A DNA stretch of 64,000 nt from Cryptomeria japonica (GCF_030272615.1 NC_081406.1:234608422-234672421); one strand, 5' to 3'; numbered from the stretch's first letter, positions 33,910 to 47,314 are shown. Notes: generated by a model not told the origin, from the sequence alone. Numbers and translations: made by a program.

Positions 33910-36900
33910 TTTGGTATCAGAGCTCAAGTTGCAAACACTGGGATCTCTGGTGTCGCTTGTGCCCTTAGTTGGTGTGAGGTGTATAGACCTTATGTTGTAT
34001 GATTGTCTTCCTTTGTATGTGTGTGATTGAGTAGACCTTAACTTGTGTGTAACGCGTGTGTTCACACCTTGTTTTCACCTTCTTGATGTTGGTGCTTTGG
34101 AGTGATTATATGTGCTTTGTTTTCTTATTGATGTCTTGGTCTACAACTACTCTTATTTGGAAAGAAAGTCATATGTACCTTCCTTATTGATTCTTGTACT
34201 CTTTAGACTAATCCATTTGGGTTGGTCAGTGCTTGTCTTGAATTTGAAAGTACGAAATGTGCTTGTTTTAAAATTATGATCTAGATTAGTGTTGTCCACT
34301 TGAAGAACTTGTATGGTAGATGCTAATGCTTATGGTGTAGCAAATTGAATGATTATCACCTTCCTCCTCTTTCTCTCTAGAAACTAAAATGTTTGTGATA
34401 TGTGTAATTATATCCTATATGAATTTTATCATTGCAATAGAAAGGTTGTGACTTCTTGAACCCTTGTGTGAGCCTTATGACGCTTATGTGTTTTTAGATT
34501 ATAAAAGGGCTTTGGGTTGAAAGTTAATATTGGATATTGGGAGAAAACTGTAGTTTGCATTAAGGAATTCTCCATGTGTAAGGTAGGAATAACATAATTA
34601 AATTCTATCTTAAGTGAGATGCATTAATATGCGAATAGTTGTTATGTGAAACTGCTTTGTTGTAAAAGAAGTATCAAAAGGGAACATGTTATAGTAGCTT
34701 CGAGAGTGTATTAATGTGCTGCACGAAAGATTGTTTTATGTGTTTCATTAAACCAATTTGATTGAGGATCTATTTTAGCAATGCTCCATTGAACTTGCTT
34801 TTGGATATATGTAATTACCTTAATGTGGTTAGAAAGTGCAAATGAAAAGCTTGTTTGATGTGTATGCATTAATGTGTATTATTTAATTGACAATTCCTCC
34901 TTTACCTTCTTATCATATTTGATTTTCAATGATATGTTTTGTATTGAATTAAGAGTCATGAGTGTTTGCTTGAGGTCTTGTATTATTGAAAAGATTGTCT
35001 GTCTTGACCTTTGTTGTTTGGAAAACTATAACATTCTGTTGTAACCATAGTAATTGGAGATGTCATGTTCGACTGATTTGCATTCTTCTAAAACGACTGC
35101 GAAATGAAAACCGTGCAATTAAAATGATAGACATAGTGAGAAATTTTGGCATGTAGTGTGATTTTGTTGATCTTGTGTCTATGTATGAAATAGTTCGGTT
35201 ATCAAACTCTCTTTTTCCTCCACTTTGCCTAGATTATTAGATTTTAGTAATGCTACTAAAGAGTGCATTTATTTAAATAGAGTGTTTATAAAACATGTGA
35301 AATTGTACTTTTTGCATTTTTGGCTTTTTTATGGAAAGATGAATGTCTTGAGCTTCATAATGAAATTTGCGTAGTTAGTAAGGTGGTTTTGAATGATTAA
35401 TGGATTTAGAAAATATATCGGAATGATGTTATTTCCTTATGTAATGTTGAATGCTTAAGAAGAACTTCAATACTTGTATCTAGAATAAACTTTATTCAGT
35501 TATTTATGTGAAAAGCATAATTAAAACCTTCCTTGAGTAGATGATAGCGTACTAAAGAGTACTCCCTGTAAATGTGACTAAACCAGTACTGGTGCTTTCT
35601 TTGTGTATTGTAGAAACCTATGCTTCTTGATGTGCCCATGTGATGGTGAAGTAATCAACCATGGAGGATATGTTTACTTATGAGTATGGGAAACCATACT
35701 ATTTATGTGATGTTGCATAATTGTTTCCCTACTGAGTACCAAACCTTGGGTTGTTGGTAATTCAGTATGTTAAGGGGTAGTATTAGAAGTCACCATTCCT
35801 TGAATAGTATGGATCAACGTACAAGTAATGTCAGCGTGAAGCGACTTTAGCTTCTCTATTTTGAGGAAAAATATAGTTAAATTAATGAAACTGTATTATA
35901 GGTGTACTCAATACTTTCCCTTTTGATGAACCGATTTATAAGTTTTATGTGTTCCAGCCTATTCCTATCCTTTATTTGAGCATATTGATGACAGTTCTTG
36001 AGCATAATGATGGTTTTTATTGGAGGATCATTTGCCTTGTCTTCATGAAAGGTAGGTTTATTCACATGAGCTACCAGTTGGTAAGTGTTGGTAGACATGT
36101 GGGTGGACCTTAGCCATGTATACTTCTGGCTTACAACGAGTATCCTGAGAGGTACGTCGCTATGCAGGGTGTGACCTGCGCGTGCCCTTTTCCGCGAGGT
36201 ACACTACCATGCAGGATACATCCATTGTGTGCCTTTTTCACTTGGAGTATAGCCATGTCGTGCTGAGACACGATGCATGATCTAGTAGACATTGCCATGT
36301 GGCCTACCGACTAGTTTAGGGTAGAGCCACATCATGTGATGACGTGACGCGAGGTGATGTCGAGGTGCACGCTGCCATGCCATGTGGATGTGTGACTAGG
36401 CTGCACTACATGATGAGCTACTACGATAGCTAGACGATTGTTCCTTCCTTCCTCAATCCTCGTTGGTGGCTAGGTGCTAGTCACATAGTTATGTTATGTG
36501 CAGTTGTGATATTCTTATTTATTTCTTTGTGGACCAGCAATTTATTCTATTTTGAATTTGAAGGTTTAGCCACGATCTTGTGATATTTTGCATACTTGAT
36601 TTGGTGTTGCAAATTATGGATTATTTTATTGCCTTACTGTTGGAATTGATGATTTATTATCTTTATTCATCTATACTTTGGTGGCTAAACCGGTTTATCC
36701 CTATTGTTTTCGTATGTTGGTTTTGTGTTGTGAATTCCTCTCCAAGAACATAGGAGGTGGTCTTGGATGAATGTATCCGAGGAAGTAGACATAGGGAACC
36801 TTGAGGATGGGGGTATGTGAGGTTGTGATGCAGCTAGGATCCACTACCTACCTATGTGTGGTGACTATCTCTTAGAGGCTAACCACCTTACTCAACAAGG

Positions 36901-37661
36901 GATGTTCACGAAGGTCTTGTATGGAAGGTAGCATCGCTATGGTGTGCCCTAGCACCATCGAGCCCTTGAGTGAGATGTTGGATATTTATGATCATATTAT
37001 TGTTCTGAGATCAGTCATAGAGATGTTGATCGTGTAGGTTATCTTTGACCAAGCATTAGACATGCTCATATGTGGCCTTTTGAGTTGTGTAATCCAGTTA
37101 TGTGGATGGTTATTATGTGTAATCATGGTGTAAAATTGTGTTATCTTGTCACTATGTTATGGAACATAGTCGTTGGAAAGGTTCTGATATGCCTGACAAG
37201 TGTAAACAATTGTGTACTATATGTTGCTCTTAATTATTGGAAGATAACTTGGTTGTAAAAGTTGAATTTTGAAGCTAGTTCTATGCAATAAAATTTTATG
37301 ATGAGGATGGATTGGAAAAAAATAACAAAAAAAGAAATTTATCTCATGGCATGTTTTCTTGTCGTATTTGTTAGATGAGTATGGTAATTGTTGCTTACCT
37401 TTTTGTAATGCATTAATTTGGTGTAATGCAAGGAAGAAAATTCTTGTTTCTCTGCTATGATTGTAGATAGTTCCTAGAATATTTTAATAAATGTATGGAT
37501 CTAGATGTATCTTGTCAATGGATTAAGGCATTCATAGAGGATTTAGAAATAATGTTTCATTTATTATATTTGTTGAATGAGTTTCAGGGCTAATGCGTGC
37601 GGCATGTTCTTCGGCTAGCCTTACGACTTCCACGAATAAGTCAGAATCTAGGAGGGGAGAA
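33910..37661 (+). other. non-coding interior of element F
   Basis: PBS TGGTATCAGAGC at 33912-33923 at the left, PPT GGAGGGGAGAA at 37651-37661 at the right. 36100-36430 is GC-richer, with repeated CCATG(T/C) strings and short inverted repeats. No gene seen on either strand. Confidence 0.75.
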
Positions 37662-39395
37662 TGTAGTACCCCTGCCCTAATTAGATTCTAATCTCAGTTT
37701 GACATTGGTTAGTTTATCATATTATAGTGTTATAGTCAGGTGTTTTGATTTTAGTGCATACTTGTTAATATGGTTTCCGTACCAATTCATATGCAAGTTT
37801 ATTAGTTCTCCTATTTTTTTGTTATTAATCCTGAGCTAACACTTTCATTAAGTATATATATGTATGCATGCATGACTCTTGGTTGCAGGAGACTTAAGGT
37901 ACAGTACCGCATGGGTGCGAGGTTCGTCTCTGCCTGGATTTGCAGGTTTGATTGTACATCTTTGGTCCTTATAATTTGGATTAGGTGGTCGTAAAACCCT
38001 CATTTGACCCTAGTCATGCTCAAGTGAGCATTGTTAGTCGTCTGTCAGTATTCCTTTGGTTGGGTATGCAGGTCATCTGTTTGTTTGGCCTTCTTGGATT
38101 GTGTGTTTTGTGTGTGTGGTTAAATTGAGTAATTAATCCTTTTTATTTTATTTGATTAATTTGTGTTTATGCATTAAAAATTAAGGGACTAATTTAAATA
38201 GGTTCCCTTTAAGCAATTAATCTTTATTTAGAATTTCTCAATTCAAACTGGTAGCTAGTTTAAATTAAATGCTAAATTTTAATGGATTTATTTATTTAGT
38301 TATGCTTTTGGAAAGGAAAGATTTAAATTAATTTGAAATAGAATTAATTTAATCTCTTTGCCTTTGAAAAAATAGAAAGGCCGATTTAATTATTTAAATC
38401 AAATCAATTTTAATTAGAAAAGCAAGTTAATATATATTTGATAAAGTGTGAAAGATTAATTTAGGGATTTTATTTTAAATAAAATATATATATTGCCCTG
38501 ATAATATTTTTGAAATTTAAATGTTAAGTTGTGTTAATTTGGAAAGTTAGAAACTAAATGAGGAAGAGGCATTTTGATTTTTCAAAATTAGAAATAAATT
38601 GTGTAAAAGTATTTTTCTTTTAGAAAGGAGATTTTTGGTCAAAAACTTGGCATTTAACCTAGGCTTTCAATATATTTTTGGGGGAGGATTATTTTTGAAA
38701 AATATTTTGGGGAAAAATATTTTTGGGGAATGGAATTTTGGAGATTTTTGCAAAAGAAAGGATTTTTGGAGCTTGCAAGTTGGGCTCTCCTTCAATCTTG
38801 CCAGGATTGTTGAACCAAGTAGGCCTCTGGTTTATTTCATTGGTTTCTTTGTTTTAAAGAAATTGTTTTGGTGTTTTTGGTAGAAATCTGGTTGTACAAA
38901 TTAGAAATCTTATGTATATGGGAAATGAAGGAATTGTAGTTTGAATTTTTGAATCTAAAACCCTCCTTGCTTCCTTTCCAAACCTCCAGATGACATTTTT
39001 GTTTGTATAAATTAGTTTAAAACAAAATAGAACAAATTTTGGGGGTTTGGTTGTTTTTGAGGAATTTTTGTTTAAACTCCATTGAAGGTTTCCTGATTAA
39101 GTTTTAAATTGAAATTTAGTTTGGGGTTTGGCAGATTTGTTGTTTAAATTTGTGTAAATCAATCCCATTTTGCCAATATGGTGTTGTTTTAGAGAAATTT
39201 CCCCTTTCCTGGATCTGGGTATTCTGTAAATGCAAAATGTTAGAAAACCCATGTTGCTGGAAAATTATTTTTTTTAAGTCTCTGTGAGACTGTGGTTTTT
39301 TTGCTGTGTATGCATTTTTAACAGTAAAATTTTAAAAAAAATAAAAAAATAAAAATAAACAATTTAATATTACCCACATGGTAGGGAATAAACCC

Positions 39396-39560
39396 CCACT
39401 ACGTGGGAGGTAGCTCGCTACCAAAGGTAGTCGCTGCTACCAATTGGTAGTAGTGCTACTAATGGTAGAGGACTGCTACCAAAAGGTAGCAGCGCTATCA
39501 ATGGTAACAAACTGCTGCCTTTTGGTAGTAGCACTACCATAGGTAGCATGAGCTACCAAG
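39396..39560. repeat. expanded CTACC/GGTAG palindrome cluster, F 3' LTR
   Basis: Holds roughly twice as many CTACC/GGTAG half-sites as the 5' copy, including CTACCAATTGGTAG near 39437-39450 and CTACCAAAAGGTAG near 39476-39489. Confidence 0.7.
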
Positions 39561-39889
39561 GGGGCCCACATGGAGGTCCACGTGGGTACCCCCCCCTTAT
39601 TATTTTTTTGAAATTTTTTTTATTATCAAAAAAATAATAATATAATAATTTAATATTTTAAATAAATGTTAATTTTTAAATAAAATGTTAATTATTATTA
39701 AAATTGACATTAATTAATAATTTATGAATAATTTGTTATTAATTAATTGTATAATGTTAAAGATACATTAATTAATATTCAAATCTTATTTTATTATTGA
39801 TGCATATTTTTTTCTAATTAAATACTTGATTTGCTAATTTCATTATTAATTATTAATTTGTTATATTTTATTAATCGCGGATTAATAAA

Positions 39890-39913
39890 AATATATATAT
39901 ATATATATATATA
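39890..39913. repeat. (TA)n microsatellite in F 3' LTR
   Basis: AT alternation in a segment absent from the 5' LTR at the matching place (near 31495). Confidence 0.8.
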
Positions 39914-41714
39914 GTTAATTTTGGTATTTTTATATATGTGCATAAGGAAGTAATTTGTTGATTTGGGAAAAGCTTGCCTATTTTTGGTTCCTTGAAATGT
40001 ATGTATCCTTAATCGGAAAAGTGTAATTTGGTTCTGGAAAAGATGAACTCGGAGAAATTATTTTTGAACCAGTATGACAATGATGTTTTATTTGAAGATT
40101 AAATATCATATTTAGATGGTTAACATTTATTTAATTATATTCATGTGAACTTGGTATAAAAAACTCGTAATGATGTATTTATGTTATGTTTTGATGCAAC
40201 GAGCTTAGTGAGTTAGAAAACTAGGATCAACCTGTACCTAGATGAGGAAGATACCTGCAATCTAACTTAGATCATTTAGAAAACCTGATCGACTTTTATG
40301 TTTAAATCAATATGGGGAAAGATTGTTTCTATCGGTTATTGCCTATGCAAGTTTAAATTTTTGTATTTGCTTTTGCTTAAGTAATGGCAAGACTTGATTT
40401 GTTTGATTGGACCCTGTCGTATGGTTGATTTGGGGTACCTGTTTCTATCCTTGATCTTGAGTTTGATCGTTGTCTTGTGATGTTGTTATAACTGGTCATG
40501 TCCTTTATGCGAGTGTCGAACGATGATTTATGGTTCACCATAGTTGGCCAGGTCTCTAGTTCGAGTACCATCAGTCAGTGCACCTCATATGAAGTCGTGA
40601 TTGACCAAATGGTTGTTTCCTCCATTTTTTACCTCTGTTTTCTTGACCATGTATATTCCTTGGTTTATGAGTTCGTTTGAGTATAGTCTAGTGTTGTATG
40701 GGAAAGTGCCTTTCAATTCGGGGCTGCGCCCAAAGTGGTTGCTAGGTAACCCATTGGAAGTGTGTCTAAGAAGTGATAACCTAATAGTATATTAGAGAGT
40801 TAGTTAATGAGTCACTAAGTAAGATAATTGTGCCTCATGTATGGGATGAGTGCTAACACAGGCTCAGCATGTAGTGAGAAGGCCTGAAATGGCAAACCAT
40901 CATACTTGTCTTCTCGAAAGGATGTGTGGGGCCACCTGAGGCTTGGATAGGTGGGAGGTCTGGATTAGGTTGCTAGGGTAACCTAGTGGATGGGGTCGGA
41001 CCCTATGAAGACCTCCCATGGTAACCATACAAGGTTGTGTGATGACACTTGTCTCTTATGTTTGCTAGTGTGTTGTTGTATTGTCCTGATAGGAGCACTT
41101 ATATGGAGTTGTATTGTTGCTTATGCCCTTGTGAGTGCCTAATTTCATGGTAGACCTTGGGTTGCAATGACTTAGTTTTGTGGATGCTCTAGTGGACCTT
41201 TGTAGTTGCTTCTATTATGTTCAGTTGGATCCTTTCCTATTCAGGGATCATTTATGTATTTATTGACCGATGTGGTCATTTGTATATTGGTTATGTTTGC
41301 CTTGATGACAGGATTGTAAATAATGTGAACCTTATGTATTCTTAACTTATTTAATGATCAGAGGGGTCTAGTAGTTGAGCAGACCTAGAGATGTATCCCT
41401 TTAGGGGTGAACTCTGATATCAATTTGGTGTTATGTGATGCTTTTGTTCTGATTTTTCATATTTAGTGTTAGCATGTATGGATGGCATTTTGATAGAATG
41501 TATAAGTGGAATTAGATGAGATTTATCATAAATGCATGTATGCAGTCATCTCTTAAATGCAGTAAGTTGGATCATGAAAGAATGCATTTTGTTATTGTTA
41601 ATGAAAATAAGTATGCATGAAAACATCTCATTAGTTATAATGAAATTAAAGTGTGTTTTAGAACTAGATGCATGGCATGTGTTTAATGTAAAATTGAACA
41701 TAATGAATGGTTAA

Positions 41715-42060
41715 AAATTATTGGATGAACTCGTCATGCTAGCTAAATTGTAATTCTAATGAATGAACTTCATTTTGTTATCTACATTTTAACCTTAATA
41801 AATGAACTTCATCATATTAGCTATATTTTAACTATAATGGATGAACTCATTAGGTTGTCTACATTTTAACCTTAATAAATGAACTACATCATATTAGCTA
41901 TATTTTAACTAAAATGGATGAACTCATCAAGTTAACTATATTTTAACCTTAATGGAGGAATTCATATGTTATCTATGTTTTAACTTCAATGGGTAAATAT
42001 CCTCATGTTAGACTCATCTTCAACCATAATGGATGAACACGTCCTATTATCTATAATGTT
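41715..42060 (+). repeat. degenerate ~38-bp tandem repeat, F 3' LTR
   Basis: Second copy of the block at 33290-33630 with the same unit order. Confidence 0.75.
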
Positions 42061-42335
42061 AATTTACTGAATAAATTATATTCTTGTTTAAAGTAATAAC
42101 ATGAAATTAAGTTAACTTGCTTTACTAGGTCAGATGTCGTGAGTTGAGTTAGATGTTAAGTTATGTAATCACGTTGGGAAACTCCTCAGGTATTGTTCAG
42201 TCTTCCACTGTGTTATCTGAGCTTTTGATAACTCATTGTATCATTACATTATGTCTTATTTAAAGAAAAAATATATTTGCACTCCATTCATGTGTTTTTA
42301 GCTTTATCCCTTCAAGGTTTCTTGGCGGGATTGCA

Positions 42336-43308
42336 TGCATCCACAATAAGTAAAACATCCACCATAACACAAGTTTTTATATGTGGAAAACCCAAGTGGG
42401 AAAAACCACGGTGAGATGGAACTCAGAAGTTAACTATCTGCAGTAATAGATAATTGATCAGATAAGGTCTACAAAAGTGCTCTACTAGGTGCAAATCTTG
42501 TTAAAGATCCCAAAGCTCTATAAGGAGCTATACCCTGTTAAAGGTAGTACCCTATTAGGAGTAATCTCAGTAGAGGATTTTAGAATCCAAACTAATGGAT
42601 CACCTTGTTAGAGCTTACCCGGTTAGGGGATTTGACTGTTGTAGTGATTAGAAAACAATAGGTGGTGTGATCTAGAAGTAGCACAACTTGCTTCAATAGA
42701 TCCTCTTTTGCTCACTCAAAACTGCATCACCAACATATTCTGCAATGCCTTCAACAACTTAACACTTCTATCTCATATCACATCATATATTAAAATAGTT
42801 CATCATAATGTCATTATATAGACATTAGATTTCATGTCGGCTTAGGAATCATATCACAATTTCCTAGGTGCAGTGTATCTAGAGAATCTAACATAACTCA
42901 TCATAGATTGTTGCCAAAATCTATTAGTTAGGGGTAACTCATCACAACCGGTGATAACTCATCACAGAATCATTGAATATCGATTAGAACACCAATATTG
43001 GTTTAGAGTTAGCCTCACTCAAGATATAAACTGATTGTCCTTCATTTTCTTCTTTGATGGTCTTCGTTGAATCGCCAAGTTAGTGTCAAGCCATTCTTGC
43101 ATATACCGGTTGTCTACATATACCAGTTTGATACCCTCTAAACCATCTTAAACTAATCACCCAATACTGGTTGGAATATAAAGACTTTTAGGAGTAATAC
43201 CGGTTAGTCTTAACTAAGATGCTAAGACAATGTGATCATATGTGTGTATACATGTGCCATCAATGACAACACATGAAGTCATCCATTACAGTCATCATCA
43301 AACCAACA
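42336..43308 (-). repeat. 3' LTR of element G (outer end missing)
   Basis: Matches 48682-49679. A minus-strand TATA (TTATATA on plus) lies at 42814-42820. Ends CCAACA at 43308 beside the PPT. Confidence 0.8.
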
Positions 43309-43309
43309 A

Positions 43310-43450
43310 TCTCCCCCTTTGGCATTGATGGCAACACTTAGAAAATTTTACAACTTTACAACCAAGTGTGCTTACAAAAAAAAAATTCTACTCCCCCTTA
43401 ACAATACTTACAAATTTTTCTCAACACATACATATGTCTACTCCCCCTTT
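43310..43450 (-). other. polypurine tracts of element G
   Basis: CTCCCCCTTT at 43311-43320 next to the LTR, with similar tracts at 43391-43400 and 43441-43450. Confidence 0.75.
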
Positions 43451-43539
43451 GACAACAATGTCAAATTGAAAAGTAAAATACATATATATATAACAAAATT
43501 ACATCAAAATTTTACATATACAAAAATGTAAGAGTCTTT

Positions 43540-45444
43540 ATCAAGGCATGTTCACTGCAATTTTCAAGAAAATATTACTAAAAGTGATCTTCATCTGAGA
43601 AAAATAATTTTCCCATGTTTCTAGTAAGGTTTCAGTGATCTCAATTGTTGTCATAATTTGTGTACCAAATTCCTCCATTGCATCAATTGTACTCATCTCT
43701 GGAGTAGCCAAAACTACTTTTGCATCCTAATATGCCCGTTGCATGATGTCCACTTTAGCTCTCAATAAGTTCTTTAGCTCCTTCAGGGATCAGAATCTCT
43801 TAGCCTATTCAAAATAATACATATCTAACCAATTTTACAAATCATCAACTAATTTGCCAAAAGCTAAGACTGAATCCTATAAAGGTATGTATGCAGTACA
43901 TATCTTTTTCTAGTTCCTGTGATGTCTTTGTTTGCCTTTGAATTAAAACAGCATAGAAAAATGAAACATTAGATGTATAGGCTAGAATTTTGCCTCCTAT
44001 TTCAATAGCTTTTCTTAAAAGATCTTTATTCAGGGATAAAGCAATCTTCCCTATATCAATATCTTTCATGATGTGTTCTCCTTTTTTCTTCCTATAGTTT
44101 TTATTAGATAAAGTTTGAGAAGCTTCTTCAAGGGACTTTAGTTGGTTAGAGGTATCAACAACAAACTAGCCAAGCTTGCCAATAGGAGTTGACAAGTTCC
44201 CAATATCAGTCTCTGGTAGAATACTAAGAAAAAATTCCACAACAATTTGGATTGTTTATGCTTCCTTCCTCTATTCTTTTAATCTATTCTTCCAAGCCCT
44301 AGATTGCATCACAGTTGCAATCTCCATTAGTTTTGATGAACTCATATTCTCTACATCTATAGGCCCTTTGATGCCTAATTAGTCATCTTCATCATCATTT
44401 TGTTTCTTGACTATTGCCTTTTCTTTTTTAGCAGGTCTAATTTCCTCAGTTTTCTTGTTCTCTTGTTCCTTTTCTTGTTCAGAAGATTTTTCTTCAACCT
44501 TTTTTCTTAGATTCCTCCTAAGTAACTAGTTGTAGTTGAGTTTTAACTTGTTGATCTTTTACCGGTGGAGGTGGAATATCCACACTAGGTTGAATTGTCG
44601 GTAATTCAAATGCTTTAACTTGTGAAATAGTAATAACTAATGGATGTTGTGGTTGCTTATCTAGTTCAATAATATTGCTAGATAGATCAATGGTGTCCTG
44701 AATATCATCAACAAAAATAACCGGTAGATAAGTAGTGTCATCCTTATGCTTAATAAGATAGATAATATCTTGTGGAATAATCTCTTCTTCATTTAGTTTT
44801 GGTCATTCTTCAGTCTTTGTCTGGTCATCATTATGAGACTCTATCTGCTCATGCATCCTTTTAATATTTCAAGCTATCTGATGAGTTTCAAATTCAATAG
44901 ATTGAGCTTTCCCATTCAATAACTTCAATCTTCTTGCCTTTAAAATAAACCTTTTGTAATTATCAAGCAATGCAACTAATTCATCTTTAGATAATTTAGG
45001 AAAATATTAAATGAAAATGCTATCAATAATTTCTTGATCTTGGTCAATAGCTACTTGCCAGTTATTTGCAAGAATAGAGTACAAAGAATCAGAAATATCC
45101 TTTTCAATGTCCTGAGGTAATCAATTGTATTGACATAAGTAGCTGATTACCTGTTGAACAATTTGTTCCTTCTTATCTTCATCAAATGAATCAAAACATT
45201 TTTTCACATTATCAAATCTATTCCTCCCTAATATTTTCAATGGCTTCCCAAAATCAGTCATAGGTTTGTAAGATAAAACATTAATAGGAAAACTTGCCTT
45301 TGACACTTCTTCTACTAGTTTAGCTACTTTACCAGTTTCTTTCATTTTCTTTGGCTCCTCCTCAGTGTCAGTATCATTAGATTCTTCTTGAAGAATCAGT
45401 TGCCTGCCTCTCTTTTTCATTCTAGTCTGCTTTGTAGCATTCAC
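43540..45444 (-). pseudogene. Lys/Glu-rich coiled-coil protein of element G
   Basis: From ATG at 45444 the minus strand reads a basic/acidic N-terminus (MKKRGRQ, DTDTEEEPKK). The FDNVKKCFDSFDEDKKEQIV block parallels B near 13140-13200. Later parts are in changing frames with stops; a coiled-coil-like end is readable to about 43540. Function unknown, as for B. Confidence 0.6.
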
Positions 45445-45589
45445 TTTAGGTGATTGTTACTTTTTGACTTGCACACTTCTTGTCACCCTTGTATTAGATG
45501 GTATAGAAGGTGCTTGATTAACCTTCTTCTTCTTTCCTTTAGCACTGCTAGGTTTAGCACTACTGGTTTGAGTCAGTGCAGTTTGCTCC

Positions 45590-46751
45590 TCAAATGTTCC
45601 CAGTCTTTTCTATTTTCTTGTCCACTGGAGATGCCATCAGATTATTAGCATAACTGATCAATAAGTCATAATTGAGTTCATAACTCATGTCTTCCATTTC
45701 ATTCTCCCTGGGTTTGATGGCTTCCATGAGACAAAAATCAATGGTGACTATGAAAATGATGTCTTTTGCAAAAAAATTCACCACATCTCCAGGTAGCCTC
45801 ACCCTCATACTCATCTTCTTTTGGAATTCATTAAAGTACATGTTCATTATAGCAGAGAAAGTGTTCTTAACAGCCTTAATGTTGTTCTTGATCTAAGTAG
45901 TTACCAGTAGGTCTTTTGACCATTGAATGTCACCAATTCTTGATAGGAAATTCTAAAAGTAAAAGAATAAACCAATCAATAGCTGACCAAATTTGAATAT
46001 TTGACTGTTGTCCTTGTTTATTGATTACAGATTTAATATCAATTAACTCCTTATGGCCTCACATAGGTCATAATCTGTGTTCTCAGTAATCATTCTATAA
46101 GCTATATGCACAGCTACAGATGGCACATTGTTCATTCTGCTAGAATAAAATATCTTGTAACCAATAACCATAGTAGCCAGTCTAACCAGGTCCTTAATAT
46201 TATTAACTGAAAATGAACGTCCATCAAAGGGTCTGAGTTAGTATCGTTAAAGTTTCTTTTGAAATTCTCCTTAGTTTTGGAACTTCACCAATTTGCCAAA
46301 AACCAATCACAACATGGATAGCATCCTTAGTGAATGTGTGTGACCTTTCAAGATACATATTTTCACCATGAACTCGATTAAGTGTGATTCTAACATGTTC
46401 CTCTTCAAAGTCTTCAATAAAATACACTACATTGTGAAAACCCTTTTCATAAACCCTAATATACTCAAGTTTGATCTTGTCATTTCTGTCACACAGGGAT
46501 TTCAATTGAGAGTAAATTGACAATGATCCTAAATCTTTGATTTTGCAATCAATGTAACTAGATAAATCACCTTTTATAATAACACCATCAGGAACTTGAC
46601 ACAAAGCATTATATGACACAATTTGTTCGTATTCCATAGTCTCCATATGTGGTGATGTGATCATAAGTCTCTCTACTTGCCTACATGATGATCCTATTTT
46701 GATAAACTCGATTTGAAAAGGATTTACAAAGGAATACCTTAATTCTTCCAT
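45590..46751 (-). pseudogene. plant mobile-domain-like protein of element G
   Basis: 46751-46224 reads 175 codons with the conserved stretch HVRITLNRVHG, then SHTFTKDAIHVVIGFWQIGEVP, aligned with the B block RIVLSRVHG and its TGLP region. The second half continues in another frame at 45847-45590 (MNMYFNEFQKKMSMRVRLPG, compare INEYFQALKVRMNKRIRL in B). The stretch 46760-47150 before the start lacks coding sequence and resembles a leader. Confidence 0.65.
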
Positions 46752-47314
46752 GCAAACATAGTTTCCAGTTGATTTCTCAAATGCACACCAGTTCCACCTT
46801 CACTAATCTTTGAATCAGCTTCAATCTTTCAATTTGCAACACAAATCCATTTACAACCAGCTAGCAATTCTCTTTTCGCTCTGCAAGTGCTCAAGAATTC
46901 TCTTTCGAATGCATTTAGGGTAAAAATAACATAGTAAAACTTGCTTTTATCATCTTTACCTACTGCATTAATTGCTTGACTACTAGGGTTACAAACCCTA
47001 ATACACCGCTTAACAATACATTCAATATTAATAGGTGTAAGACCGGTTGATAGTCTTTCAAAAAACTGATATACAAGGATATCAAGATTTTACACATAAC
47101 TACTCAAAAATGAAAACTTTCTTACCACACATTTTTCATGGGGTCCGGAAGCAGATTTAATGCTATGCTCCCCTTAGCCCTGTTGAAATATTTAATTCAT
47201 CGGTGCTGGATTCTCCACACTGGGTGAAGGATTAGGTTCTTCTGTAGGTTTATCCTTACTTTTCTTTTTCCAAATTCGGTTCATCTCCTCTCTGATTTCC
47301 TCAACATTTACCTT

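Larger units (their letters stand above)
29356..42335 (+). mobile_element. Element F: LARD-like non-coding LTR element
   Basis: Two long direct repeats (29356-33909 and 37662-42335, about 4.55 and 4.67 kb) begin TGTAGTACCCC and end TTACA/TTGCA. The first is followed by a perfect PBS (33912-33923), the second preceded by a purine tract (37651-37661). The 3.75 kb interior has no open frame above 75 codons and no retroviral motif. These sizes closely fit large retrotransposon derivatives, which depend on autonomous relatives. The pentamers at the ends (TACTA left, TGCAT right) do not match and the flanks belong to two different elements. Confidence 0.85.
37662..42335 (+). repeat. 3' LTR of element F
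   Basis: Closely matches the 5' LTR. Differences include an expanded palindrome cluster (39396-39560), a different AT tract near 39630, and about 70 extra bases ending in a (TA)n run at 39890-39913. Confidence 0.85.

Noticed and set aside
33912-33923. TGGTATCAGAGC as part of a tRNA gene
   Set aside because: Only the 3'-end complement of a tRNA is present, directly after an LTR; it is a primer binding site. No cloverleaf surrounds it.
30295-38883. 94-codon frame present in both F LTRs (30295-30579 and 38599-38883)
   Set aside because: Its presence twice follows from LTR duplication. Differences between the copies are mostly amino-acid changing, and it lies in an AT-rich Phe/Lys/Leu-biased stretch, so there is no sign of coding selection.
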